Of a stretch of DNA of 64,000 nt, positions 11,538-22,938 are shown piece by piece; position 1 is the stretch's first letter, and each line of letters begins with the position of its first letter. Origin of the DNA: Paulownia fortunei (taxonomy: Eukaryota > Streptophyta > Magnoliopsida > Lamiales > Paulowniaceae); the NCBI GenBank assembly GCA_019321725.1, contig CM033115.1, forward strand, positions 22,578,673 to 22,642,672, in the 5' to 3' direction. A program made the position numbers and the translations under genes. The notes beneath the pieces were generated by a model that had not been told where the DNA came from, ran no database searches, and saw only the letters and a program-made list of their open reading frames with translations.

Positions 11538-14280
11538 ATGGGATTTCATGGGCTGCAAATCCAGTTTATATACCTTGCAATTCTTCTGACAGTTGCCTCA
11601 ACATCATCACTTGCTGCTACACCACCAAACTTCCCAACAGCAAAGCCCAATTGCATTGATCGTTGTGGGAATGTAAGCATCCCATTCCCTTTCGGCACAA
11701 CAGAGGACTGTTACCAAAGCTATAGTTTCTTCATCACTTGTAACCGAACTTTCAATCCCCCTAAAGCATTCTTGCAGAACACCTCAATAGAAATCAGAGA
11801 CATATCACTTGATGGCCAACTGAGACTATTGCAATTCATAGCACACGACTGTTATGATCGAAATCGGACTAGAGTTTCCTATAGTGATCCCTGGATAAAC
11901 TTGCCCACGTTCCTTACCGTCAACAACACTGCCAATAAGTTTACTATTGTGGGCTGTGACACTTATGGCTTTGTTTCCGGGCGGCGGCTTGACCGGAATT
12001 ACCAGACGGGGTGTACTGCCATGTGTGATGCAAAGGATGATCTGGCGGAAGGGTCCTGCACAGGTTTAGGCTGCTGCCAGACATCTATTCCTAAAGAAGT
12101 TTGGAGAGTGGAGTTAACGTTGAAGAGCTATGAGAATTATAGTTATGTTTGGGGTTTCAATAACTGCAGCTATGCTTTTGTAGTGGAGGAAAGTGCTTAC
12201 ACGTTTTCTCCAGAAAATCTTACCAACTTGAAGAATGTAGAAAATCTTCCCATGGTGGTTGATTGGGCCATTGGGAATGGGACTTGTGAGGAGGCCCAGA
12301 TGAACTCTTCCAGTTATGCGTGTAAAAGTTTGAATTCTAGGTGTTATAAGCCTAACAATGGTTACGGCTATCGCTGTTCTTGCCCGGAGGGTTATCAAGG
12401 AAATCCTTACCTATTTGATGGTTGTCAAGGTATGCTGTCCATTCAAGTTTTCTTTCTTTTATGTGTATACTTTCTTGATAAAACTCTTGGTTTGAATCGG
12501 TGAATGGCGCCTGCCTTGTGCACAATCTTGAGACTCATGTATGTGCGTGTCACTTATCCATCTAATGCTCGAGGTGCTACCTCCTAGGAGGACAGGGTAG
12601 TTTGTTTCAAGAGGTTCATGAATTGTGTGGCCTTGCTGACGTGTTTAATGATCTTTCTTTTGTTTTCTATTTTAGTTGAAATACAGCTATTCTAATTTCT
12701 TTTACAGATATAGATGAATGCCAAGATCCAAGTCTCAACATCTGCGAAAAACATTGCGTGAACACACCAGGGGGGTTCAACTGTCTTTGCCCCAAAGGGT
12801 ACAATGGCGATGGGAGAAGAGGTGGACGAGGCTGCATCCGCGGTGAATCACTTGTATTCAAACTTGTAGCAGGTTAGAATGACTCTTCCTTTTGTGCCAA
12901 AGAAGTCTATAGTATAGTATTAGTTGCTTTCTTTTAATTATTAATTAACGAAATATGCTATCCTTAACATCCTCTAATCATGCTGTTTCAATTTGAAGTC
13001 CATCTGCTGAACAACAGAAAGAGTAGAAAAAGAATCTAATATGCCTATTCTGTTTTGCTTCTTGAAATATGAAAACAGGGATTGCTTTAGGGGTCATTGT
13101 TCTTCTACTGGCTGCTTGTTGGTTGCATTTGGAACTCAAGAGAAGAAGGCTGACCAAGATGAGACAAAAGTTCTTTCTTCAAAATGGGGGCATATTGTTG
13201 CAAGAAAAACTGACTAGAAGAGAGAGATCGACAGATACGGCAAAAATTTTCGGTGCATCCGAGCTGCAGAAGGCGACGAACAACTTCCACAACAGTATGA
13301 TCATTGGTCAAGGAGGCTATGGCACTGTATACAAAGGCTTCTTACCAGATAACAGAATAGTTGCTATCAAGAAGTCTAAAGAAGTTGATCCAAACCAAAT
13401 TGAGCAATTCATCAATGAGGTGATTGTTTTGTCCCAAATCAACCATAGGAATGTAGTCAAGCTCCTTGGTTGTTGTTTGGAAACACAAGTACCTCTGCTA
13501 GTCTATGAGTTCATCAGCAACGGCACCCTTTTCGAACACGTACACAATAGGACACAGGCGCGTTCTCTTTCCTGGGACATGCGTTTAAGAATAGCTACAG
13601 AAACCGCTGGTGTGCTCTCATATTTACACTCTGCGGCTTCTACTCCAATTATACACAGAGATGTAAAGTCGGCAAACATTCTATTAGACCATACTTTCAC
13701 AGCAAAAGTGTCTGATTTTGGAGCTTCAAAATTGGTTCCTTTGGATCAAACACAATTATCTACTATGGTGCAAGGGACCTTCGGATACCTAGATCCTGAA
13801 TACATGCAAACGAACCAACTGACAGAGAAAAGCGATGTTTATAGCTTCGGAGTAGTTCTTGTGGAGCTGCTAACAGGAAAGAAGGCATTGAGCTATGATA
13901 GGCCAGAGGAGGAGAGAAATTTAGCCAACTTTTTCCTTTCTGTAATGAAGCAAGAACGCTTATTCCAAATTCTTGAAGATAATGTTGTGAGAGAGGGAAA
14001 AGAGGAGCGGCTAATGAAAGTTGCTGTGCTCGCAAAAAGCTGTTTAAATGTTAAAGGGGATGATAGGCCCTCTATGAAGGAAGTAGCAATGGAACTAGAG
14101 GGACTGAGACTCGGAGTAAAACACTCATGGGTCCAACCCGAACATAATCCAGAAGATATGGAATCATTGCTTGGTGAAGGATTCAGTGGCTTCACCAATG
14201 GTGAGGGTGGTAGCAGCACAAGTATTGGCTTTGATAGCCTTAGGGATCATGTCATACTGCCAGTGGGTGGTGGGAGATGA
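11538..14280 (+). CDS. Wall-associated receptor kinase-like protein (second of a tandem pair)
   Basis: Three exons, 11538-12429, 12708-12872 and 13079-14280, join in phase to give 752 aa. I chose the ATG at 11538 rather than the one at 11502 because it puts a hydrophobic signal peptide at the N-terminus. The order is: signal peptide; galacturonan-binding WAK domain ([14 protein letters not shown] motif); EGF-like module; calcium-binding EGF (starts DIDEC); a membrane span (about 347-368); then the kinase. The kinase keeps GQGGYG (about 429), the ATP lysine in AIKK (about 450), HRD (Asp about 547), DFG (about 565) and the standard [10 protein letters not shown] segment, so it should be active. 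The family senses pectin and signals across the plasma membrane. It is a paralogue of the gene at 1418 but has no intron in the wall-binding domain. Confidence 0.92.
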
Positions 14281-14377
14281 TTGGCAGCAAACTGGGCACA
14301 TTGATGGTATGTTGATGCCAGATTTTGCAACACAAGGGTGTGGAATGAAGTAATTTTAAACCTGCAGTTGTAGCCTT

Positions 14378-14383
14378 AATAAA
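14378..14383 (+). terminator. Likely polyadenylation signal of the second WAK-like gene
   Basis: A perfect AATAAA lies about 100 bp after the stop codon at 14280 in a T-rich 3' flank, a usual distance for a plant near-upstream element. The cleavage site itself cannot be placed. Confidence 0.5.
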
Positions 14384-15404
14384 ATGAGCTGATCGTTTGT
14401 GATTTCATTGTCCGTGTAGCTGCAGTGTGTGGATAAGTCTTTTTCAGTTTCTTATTTAAGTTTTAGACTCTGTATGTTGATTTACATTTTTCATTTTGCC
14501 TATGATCCAACAATATCCTTTTTTGCTAACCTCATTGACCAACAATACATACTTCTGTCCAGGTTGTTGGTTTGTTGCCTTTCATGCTCTTCAGCAATGA
14601 TGTTCATCTGCAGTAAAAATCTTATCAGAACTGAAATAAACAAGTAGATGAACAACTAACAAACAGGAGTACTATATTGCAAGAGTAGATAACATTTTTG
14701 CCATTTTACACATTGTGCTTTAGGGCATCAAGAACATTATTTTTCTAAGATTATGTTTGTTTGGATGAATTTGTTTTTAAACGGACATTTTTATAATTTG
14801 GGCCCAATGGACCACAGGAATTAGCCAAGATAACAAGAAAAAGTCTCAATGGTTTCCATCGGTAAACAAGTCACTTTTGGGCTGACCGCGTTAAGAACTG
14901 GACAAGTGGGAGCTCGTTTTAAGCTTGTCAATGTAATTACAACTTTGGGCCTTATAACGAAAGATGGACAGTGGAACAGAATTCTTACGGAATAACGATA
15001 ATTCAATTTCCACCTAAATTTTGCATAGGTTGGTCTTGTGGATTGAAAAAATTGGGAATTTTTTTTATTTAATGAAAAAAAACACTTAACCCCAATCTTA
15101 ATTATGTTGACAAAAACCGTAAAAAATATCACTCCACATTTAAGTTTTTTCTTTTTTTCAAAATACTCTACCATAAGTGTCCCAACTTTCATGGTAAGTC
15201 CAATATGTATATGTGTATATAAATATGTGTGCGTGTGTGTGTGTGTATATTTTGAAAATTAAATCAAGGATTATTTATAAACTATGATGCTGTTTTGTGG
15301 ATATGATACAGAAATACTACTAAGAAAGTGACGTTCACTAATTTAGCGATAATGTCACGTTATGCTTCTATTTATGGATATAATGACAACAACTAAGTCG
15401 AAGA
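14384..15404. other. Intergenic, no gene seen
   Basis: 3' flank of the second WAK-like gene followed by AT-rich DNA with a short GT/AT-rich run near 15205-15250. A 123-codon minus-strand ORF at 14821-15192 has low-complexity composition and no recognisable domain, so I do not call it a gene. Confidence 0.5.
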
Positions 15405-15690
15405 TACGAACAAATATTAACAAATGAATATTAAACAACTATTTTGTGTTTGTCTTCTTGTATGTTTTTTTCTTGGAAGAACAATAATTAATTAACTAAT
15501 TGAGAAGCTTCGAAAATGATATTTACCCATCATGTTAATAAATGCTTTGATCTATGCTCATGTAATTCAAATTTGAAATTTTTATGTTTAGATTGCATGG
15601 TTGGCCAGACATTGTTCATCTTGAGACACTAAAATTGTTAACTAGTGATCTTAAATATAGAATTTACATTATTAACAGTTGTGATTTTCA
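15405..15690 (+). repeat. Dispersed repeat shared with 33300-33580
   Basis: This stretch lines up, in the same orientation, with about 33300-33580. Shared words include TTAACAAATGAATA, ACCCATCATGT, a GCTCAT.TA.TT run, TCATCTTGAGAC and a GTGATTTT end. The copies are diverged and non-coding. The class is unknown; it may be LTR or other transposon debris. Confidence 0.6.
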
Positions 15691-15720
15691 AGAAAAAATA
15701 ATTTTTCTCTGAAATATTCC

Positions 15721-15915
15721 CAAAATCTCTATACTAAATTCAAAACCCTAACCCAATCTTTATAAAATTCCCAGTCCAAACACATCAAAATTCACTCTCC
15801 AAATCACAAACCATCCTCACTATCGGTAAAAAAAAAAAAAAACTATGGAAAAATCATGGCAGAGAGAGGCAGAAGAGACCATGGTGGATTCGGGCCTGGG
15901 TATGGCGGCAAATTG
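15721..15915 (+). pseudogene. Possible 5' fragment of a ribosomal protein S2 (uS5) gene
   Basis: A telo-box, AAACCCTAA (15743-15751), typical of plant ribosomal-protein promoters, is followed at 15856 by an ATG and about 19 codons starting MAERGR with GGFGPGYGGK. This is similar in style to the MAERG...GGFGRGFGG start of plant 40S protein S2. The similarity then stops and nothing of the conserved S5 domain follows, so this would be a truncated fragment. The match is short and glycine-rich, and chance or another glycine-rich protein remains possible. Confidence 0.3.
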
Positions 15916-17018
15916 ATGGATTTGTTGACGTTCTTTTTTGCCAGTGTAAATAGCCAATTGATACAATTTTTTGGTGTAATTTTTTATTGTTTTAAAAAGG
16001 GATGTTCCCTGTGTTTGTACAAATGGAACAAAATTTGCTATTTTGGAATCATTTAGAAGGTAAAACAGAATTAAAATTATACTAATTCCACACGTCCCAT
16101 TTTTTCCAGTATATATATCTATATTCTATTATTCCTCTTCTAAATTGTGCAGGCGGACCTAAAAAAGACTCCACGTGAAGAAAAAGAATTGAATCACACT
16201 GATAGAAAAAGAGATTATTCAGGTTCCAAGCTCAATTTTTTTGCATTTATTTAATAATATTCACATGGTGTGGTAGGTGACTGCTCTTGAAGATAACAAC
16301 ACAAGAAATGAAGGTGAGGTGACTCTACACATTCGTGTATTATTTATTGTTTTCCTTTCTCTTCCATCCAACTATGAAATAGTGTTGCTCGCAAAGATTC
16401 GTTTTCGTTTTTATTTTATGATAAAATATTATAACAATATTTTACAATATTTCTTTTATAGAATGCAATAAAATAAAAAAAAATGGGGTTTGAATTTGTT
16501 AATTGTAAATTTTGACCAATTTAGTTAAAATATAGATTTGACATTAATTTTAAGAAAATATATTTGATGTACTTACTTTTAAATGCAAAATAAAAATTAT
16601 TTGCTGATAATGCCATTTTAGCTTTTGAAAAAAGGGTATAGCCCTTGACATTTGAGTGGAACGTTCAAGTTTGGAAACTTTGAAAATATGGTTGCTTTTT
16701 CGAAAAAAATAAAAATCCAGAATATTTAATAACAACCGAAAATGCAAAAATGCTTGAGGAATATGAAACCAAGCATAGCCTGAGAAACTTTGTAAAAAAG
16801 CACCCACTCTTCTCAAAAAAGAAAAATATATTTACAATGTTGAGCTACCAATCTTAAAAACTTATAAAATTCCTCACATAATTAATTTGATAGTTGTTTA
16901 TTTATTTTTCAAAGAATAATTAAATATATATCAATGCATATGTGAATTTTACGTATCAATAATTACATTCAAATTTATAAATAGTTGCATCATTCATAAC
17001 TACTATATACGTAGACCA

Positions 17019-17178
17019 ATATCCAAATTAGAGAAACTCCAATTCAATATTTTTTAGTCATTAGACTTCAACTTTATCAGTTGAATAAGATTTCATCAAT
17101 ATCCAAATTAGAGAAACTCCAACCCAATATTTTTTAGTCATTAGACTTCAACTTTATCAGTTGAATAAGACTTCATCC
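17019..17178 (+). repeat. 80-bp tandem duplication
   Basis: Two head-to-tail copies of an 80-bp unit (17019-17098 and 17099-17178) containing ATCCAAATTAGAGAAACTCC and TTAGTCATTAGACTTCAAC. They differ at only a few positions (for example AATTCAAT against AACCCAAT), so the duplication is fairly recent. Confidence 0.9.
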
Positions 17179-18423
17179 TCTCATTAACAACTATTATTCT
17201 ATACTCTTTTATTAAGGTTCAAACAGTTTGAATTTGTATATCAAATATGTGGTTACTAAAATGTCATCAACTCTTTATGGATTTCCATCTCTATCCCAAC
17301 TCATGAAAAAAATTCAAAAGATATAAATAGTCGCGACTCAAATCATGAAATAAATTTAAAAGATTTACATGGCAGAGCACAAATATAAATTCACAATCTA
17401 AAATATTACAAAATATACTATAATCTTTTTTTGGACGCATAATATATATAATTCTTTGCACACTCTTACAAAGAAAATTAGATGTCTGTTTATGATCAAA
17501 GATCCTTCATGTAATTTTTTTCCATTGAGATCAGAGATTTTGTCTTTGGAGATAAAAAATTAGACACAGTGAATTTTATCAATTTGCAAGGTCTTCTGTA
17601 GTTAGTTAAAAAGAATGAAATTAACTGATATGATGATTCTAGGTAACATAGATATCATTATGGGAGAAGTTGAAATTAAAACAGTTAAATTATGTGAGAG
17701 AGATAAACATAAATATATATAAATTTTACTATAACCCACTCATGTCAAATGTCACATGCAAGAGTGATATATACAGATATGCATATATATGCATTTAATG
17801 AAAATGGATTTAATTCTCAAATCTTTATACAATTAGATTAACTGTTCCTCTTCAAAACCATGTCCATGATATGGTCCCACGAGCTACAAAAACTACATCA
17901 TTCCACTTGGATGTTGAGGCGTTGAGCAATCCTTCAAAACATATGGGAGTTTTCTTTTCTAAAGTTACTTTCCTATATAATAAAGTTGGTTCACAACAAA
18001 ATAAAAAACATAGAGCACTAGCAATTTGTTGGTAGATTAACATTGTGAGTTTTTTTCTCTTTTTCACTTCCTGCTGACACCATACATCAGTAGAAACAAG
18101 ACCCAGTAATATAATAAATAATTAGTCTAAGGTTTCTCACCTTCATTTCTTCTATTATATCTTCAAGAACCGCAACCTACTAGGACATGTGAATATTAAA
18201 ATAACGAAGCCAAACATAATCATAATATTAATACTAATATCAATTTATAAATAATAAAAAAATAGATTTACTGGAACAGACTGATAGTTTGTATAGACAT
18301 TCTTAATATTATATTCTTCTTTTACTATTAACACATTCTCCTCCCACATTAACATTGCAATACTTTGTTCAGTTCTCCCACCCAAACCGCCCACCTAAAG
18401 ACAATGAATGCCATCTTTCAAGA

Positions 18424-18537
18424 AATCATTAAGAACGAGCATACAGGCACGATTTCGTTTACAACAAATGAGCAAAGTTGAATCACTAAGAACGAGCAGA
18501 CATGCACGATTTCGTTTACAACAAATGAGCAAAGTTG
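18424..18537 (+). repeat. 57-bp tandem duplication
   Basis: Two copies of a 57-bp unit with TAAGAACGAGCA and GCACGATTTCGTTTACAAC, nearly identical. Both strands stay open through it, which explains the short ORFs there; I do not regard them as genes. Confidence 0.9.
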
Positions 18538-18561
18538 TGCATGACCGTCGAAGCATCTCCA

Positions 18562-18830
18562 TGTGTGTTCTTCATTTTGGTTATCATTAGTTTTTGAGCA
18601 CACAAGAAATTGATAGGTTAACTAGGGTTATTGTAATTTTTTTTTTATACTAATTTCATATTTCTCAAAAAATTAGTTTTGTTTGTGTTCAAAGCATATA
18701 AGTGGCAACTATTCTTGTTTGTTTTCTTCATTTTGGCTAAGATTAGTGTTTGGGCAAACAAGAAATTAATAGGTTAGCTCTGGTTACTGTAAATCTTTTT
18801 GATATTGATTTCATGTTTTCAAAAATATTT
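18562..18830 (+). repeat. Diverged direct repeat of about 110 bp
   Basis: Copies at about 18562-18670 and 18715-18830 share TTCTTCATTTTGG, a TTAGT.TTTG.GCA run, ACAAGAAATT.ATAGGTTA and a TGATTTCAT-like end. Together with the 57-bp tandem just before it, this marks a locally duplicated patch. Confidence 0.7.
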
Positions 18831-19008
18831 CTCATAATGAGATTTTTTATGATATTGAATTCGATTGTGTGTGTGGTGTATATACTAAGCAGCTTAGTTG
18901 TAGCGTTAATACACTGAGCTGATCATTCGGATTTAATATCAGTGTGCAGTAAGTCTTAAACTGCCGAATTGGATTGATTAACTATATTAATTTATATGCA
19001 CTCCTAGT

Positions 19009-19510
19009 GTCACAATCTTGTTCCCAATAAACCTCACAAGAAAATATTTAAAACAAGAAAGTTTTTAAGTAGGAGAACTTTCACTCAAAGTTAATTCTCA
19101 ACTTCCTTAGTTATAATCGAGCACCTATATCCTATTTATACTTTTCTTCTCCTCAAACGAACGGTGGAAATGAAAAACATTCAACGGATGAGAAAGGCTT
19201 TCTAGAGTCTCAAAGAATACTTCTTGCATATTTCACTAGATATTTACAAAAATAAATTTCTTAGAAACTTTCCTATTTTTTTATATATTTTTACACTTTT
19301 CTACTATATTCTACATACTTGTAGACATCTCTAGATATTTTTGTATATCTCCAGAATCCTCTTGAATACTCCGGAACATTACACAATATTCTCCATTTAT
19401 GTTGAAAGTTCATAATTGTCTATAACTTTCTAGTACCCTCTAGTATCTTCTAGAAGTTTCTCTAGACTTTTCTACATTGTCTACATATCTTTTTACAAAA
19501 CATAAAGAAT
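19009..19510 (-). mobile_element. Probable 3' LTR of an old Gypsy-type relic
   Basis: The stretch starts TGTCACAATCTTG and carries words (AGGAGAACTTTCACTCAAAG) that recur diverged at 33035-33270, where the sequence again starts TGTCAC and is preceded by a degraded primer-binding-like site. Many TCTAGA-type words fill it. The right-hand end near 19510 is estimated from where the composition changes. It is oriented like the gag relic on the minus strand. Confidence 0.5.
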
Positions 19511-20694
19511 ATGTCTTCTTTGAATCTCTAAGCTATGGGAAAAATGTGATTGATTATTCGAAAGTTGAACCTCATTCGTGCCCTTTCGAAGTCTTTTCCT
19601 CTTAGGTGTAGTCGTTCTCGAACTTGGCAAGATCGCCAGCTCATCTTCCTCTACCCCTGGGTAAACTGCATGGCGGACAAGTATCTTGGCTTCTGTTTGT
19701 CTTCATATTTTTTTCGTCGGTTGCACTTACAGCAGGTACCATTGTTCGTGAAATATTTTGCAAACCACAAGTGCACGGTGTCAAATTTTAATACAATAGT
19801 GAGTTGAGTATTGTATCTACGAGGATTGTAATAAAAAATTATATCAAGTACCATAGTTCAAATAGTCTCAAATTTATCTAAAAAATCAAGTGATGATTGG
19901 TAGATAAAGAAGAATAAGATAAAAAATGCAAAGATAATAGTGAAGTTCTTAGAAGCAATACAACAAATACCTTATGAACAAGAAATTCTAGATGAATGAC
20001 CCAGTCAAAGACACATGTAAGTTAAGAATTCCTAAACTCATCAATTCCCTCTCTCGAGTCCTGAATTGACCATGAGTTCTAACATGAATTTCAATATCTC
20101 TATAAAAATTAAAAAATAAAACTCTACAAAAATTCAATGAATTGTTCGTTAAAACTTCAAAAGTTTCATAAGTTTCTCAACTTTATAATTTTTAGGTTGT
20201 GTTAAGCTTATGATTATGTATAATCTTTTCTCTCTCGTGTATTGAATCTCATACCTCAAACAATTTCAATTAATGTCCAAATAATCAAGATGTAATACTA
20301 AAAAAGATAACACAAATAAGATTAATAACTTGAACTAATATTGATTGAAATTCAAAACATTTGATTAAATAAGGTTATATCATCCTTTAGAAAGAAAAGT
20401 TCATCATGTATGAATATAACTTCAAGAAATACATATGAAAGAACATGAAAATTGTTCACCGATTTGTGAAGTGAGAGAAATGGTTGAATCTCTCATTATC
20501 TCCAAAAAATTACTTCATTGTCTCCAAAAATGGCTCTCTCTCTCCAAGAATACCTCATTTTGTCTAGAATTCATTATTCTATCCTATAATGGCTCTTTGG
20601 GATCTTTAAAATCAGATGAGAGATGCCCTAAAGAGGTCAAAAAATTTATTGTGCCCCATTTATCCATGTGGCAGTGCTTCGGCGCTGACTGGAC
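19511..20694 (-). mobile_element. Internal debris of the old Gypsy-type relic, left of the Copia insertion
   Basis: No intact domain is visible. A minus-strand piece near 19540-19640 could be the basic tail of a Gypsy polyprotein, but that is weak. At 20690-20694 the stretch ends in TGGAC, the left half of the Copia target-site duplication, and the sequence continues at 30893 once the Copia is removed. Confidence 0.4.
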
Positions 20695-22924
20695 TGTTGG
20701 GTTCGCTATAATCGCAGGGGTATACGCAGCGGAAAATTAAAATTTTTATCAAACATAAATTTAACCCCTTTGATTCGAAAACGATTTTAACGATCGCGCT
20801 TATTCAAGTGAATATATATATAAATATAAAATCGGATTATACCTTTCGTGCACTCCGGTTGTTGTAGGGAATGAAGCAATCAATTGCTTATCCTGGACTA
20901 TCAGAACTCGCAGGGATCCAAGTGTCTCCCCTCTATCAGGTCCACGATACGGAAAGCAACACCATCAAAAGGATTCGCTAGTATCCTTTTAATTGTTTAC
21001 TAATCTAGAACCGGAGTATATTTTCAAGAACAATAAAGATTGATTCTTTATGTTCTTGAAACAATAATATGAAGAAAATAACAAGAAACTGATTTTTTTT
21101 TTTTCTTTTTTCTCTTGAAGAGTAAAAATAGAAGACTTTAAACAAAATACTTTTTGCTCAAATTTTTGAATTTTTTTATGTAATTTTCATCCCTCATATA
21201 TATATAGGTTGAAAATTTTAATCCTTTTCCAACTCTTGGAAAGTTTTTCTATTTTGAACTACTTCAAAACCTTATCTTGGAAGGATTCCAAATCTTTCAA
21301 GAACTCTTCTTTTTTTCACTCTTCTATTGTATGTGGACTAATTTGAGACTACATTAATCATCAAAACTGTCTACATACATTGTTGATATTAATTTGAACT
21401 CTTCAAATAATATCAAGATAGATATATATATCATATATATATACTATAATTATATTTATACATAAATTAAATCTTAGTGGCCTATTTTATCCTATAAAAT
21501 TAGTCACTTTATTTATTTATCTATAAATATGTTAATTAAATAAATCATATTTATTTAATTTATTCTCTTCATACTTTAGTGGGCTTCTTAAGTGATCCAC
21601 ATTTATTTTGGGCTTGGACTCAAAAATCCCCAAATCAATTCAATTGATTCAATCCCAATTTAATCAATCCAATTGATTAATTTAATTTACTCCAATTGGG
21701 CTTCCTAATCAAATTAGGTCCAATTAAATAATCCAATTACTTAATTGAATAATTTAATTTAACTATTAAATTAAATAGAACCCTTAATTAATTAATTGAT
21801 CAGTATTAATTAATTAATTTCCAACCATTGGATAAAATCTAAAATTAAAAATGTTACTTTTCATAAAGATGTGTGACCCTCTTAGGTTCACTACTAAGCT
21901 AGTAGTGGGTTTGCAACATTTACAGCTTATGAATAACAATTATTCCAATTAATTAATCCAATTAATTAATCCGCTTGGAATCAACTCCTTAATTTCAAGA
22001 ACCTCACTATCCATGAAAACACCTAGCAAGTAATCATGGCAAACTAGTCTTAGGTGAAATAGCGAGTAAACCTATTTCAGTTGCGAGTACCATACACGTA
22101 CGGTCCTTTCGACAGCTAATCTCCTGATTGAATCTAAGGCATGAATTATAAGTCGAAACCCTAAATGATTCAATTGCTGTGATCCCATTTCAAGTTCCAA
22201 TGATTCTTGATGAATCATAATTCATTCTGCCTTGGCCAAGGTCTTTGAATCACGAACTATGAAAACACAGGAGATTCCCTTGTTTAAAAAAAAACAAGTG
22301 TCGAATTCTATGTTGGCCACTGACAAACCTCCATGCACACCAGTGCAACACCCAACATACCCCCTTTGTGATTGTCAAGCAATCAGAAGATATATCAAAG
22401 TGTTGTAGGATGCACACAAGGCTACCATCGTGCCTCAAGTCTAAGGACTAGTCGTGTACTATCGCAACACAGAAATTCTTATTTCGACGGGCAAAGCCTC
22501 CAACTAAGAATTTCTTGTGGGCCATATTCGGTGTACTTGTTCCCTAACAAGCACCCACATATATGCACTTACGTCTCTACGCTAATGCCAATGGAATGTG
22601 ACATCCTCGTCTCACGAGCATGCATTATATGTACGAGTCTTACTGAGCTATTTGATATCCCATCTCAAAAAACTCTCGACTCGGAACTTATTTAAAACCA
22701 AAGCCTTAGAGGCATGTTCCATGATCGCCATCATATGCGCGACCATGCCCCGTAGCTAAATTTGGTCTAAGGACTTTATCTAATGTGCAGAAATAAAAAA
22801 TGCAAGACATAAGATAAAGAAAATGCCATTTTATTAATATGATTCCCAATAAGATTGTCTTTATAAAAGCAAAAGAGTATAATATACCCAATCTAATTGG
22901 GGCGTTGGGCATCCTACTCTAACA
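20695..22924 (-). repeat. Copia 3' LTR (left copy)
   Basis: 2230 bp, starting TGTTGGGTTCGC and ending CTACTCTAACA on the plus strand. It matches 28659-30887 almost exactly. I counted two substitutions (A/G near 22147, T/C near 22518) and about six one- to two-base indels, mostly in homopolymers. Short ORFs within it occur identically in both LTRs and are not genes. At over 2 kb it is long for a Copia LTR. Confidence 0.95.
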
Positions 22925-22938
22925 ATCTCCCACTTGCC
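22925..22938 (-). other. Polypurine tract of the Copia element
   Basis: On the minus strand this reads GGCAAGTGGGAGAT and abuts the LTR. It is the usual site for plus-strand DNA priming. The pol stop codon (22939-22941) lies immediately before it. Confidence 0.85.

Larger units (their letters stand above)
15916..19008. other. Gene-poor AT-rich region with small tandem duplications
   Basis: No convincing gene is seen on either strand. Short ORFs at 16277, 16550, 17852 and 18408 show no domain and lie in AT-rich or repeated DNA. The notable content is three small duplications, listed separately. Confidence 0.5.

Noticed and set aside
14821..15192. 123-codon minus-strand ORF after the second WAK-like gene
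   Set aside because: Lysine/phenylalanine-rich composition following A/T runs; no recognisable motif.
18408..18603. Short ORFs on both strands with internal repeats
   Set aside because: The repeated residues simply reflect the 57-bp tandem duplication.
22250..22912. ORFs repeated exactly at 30213-30875
   Set aside because: They are duplicate readings inside the two LTRs of one element, not genes.
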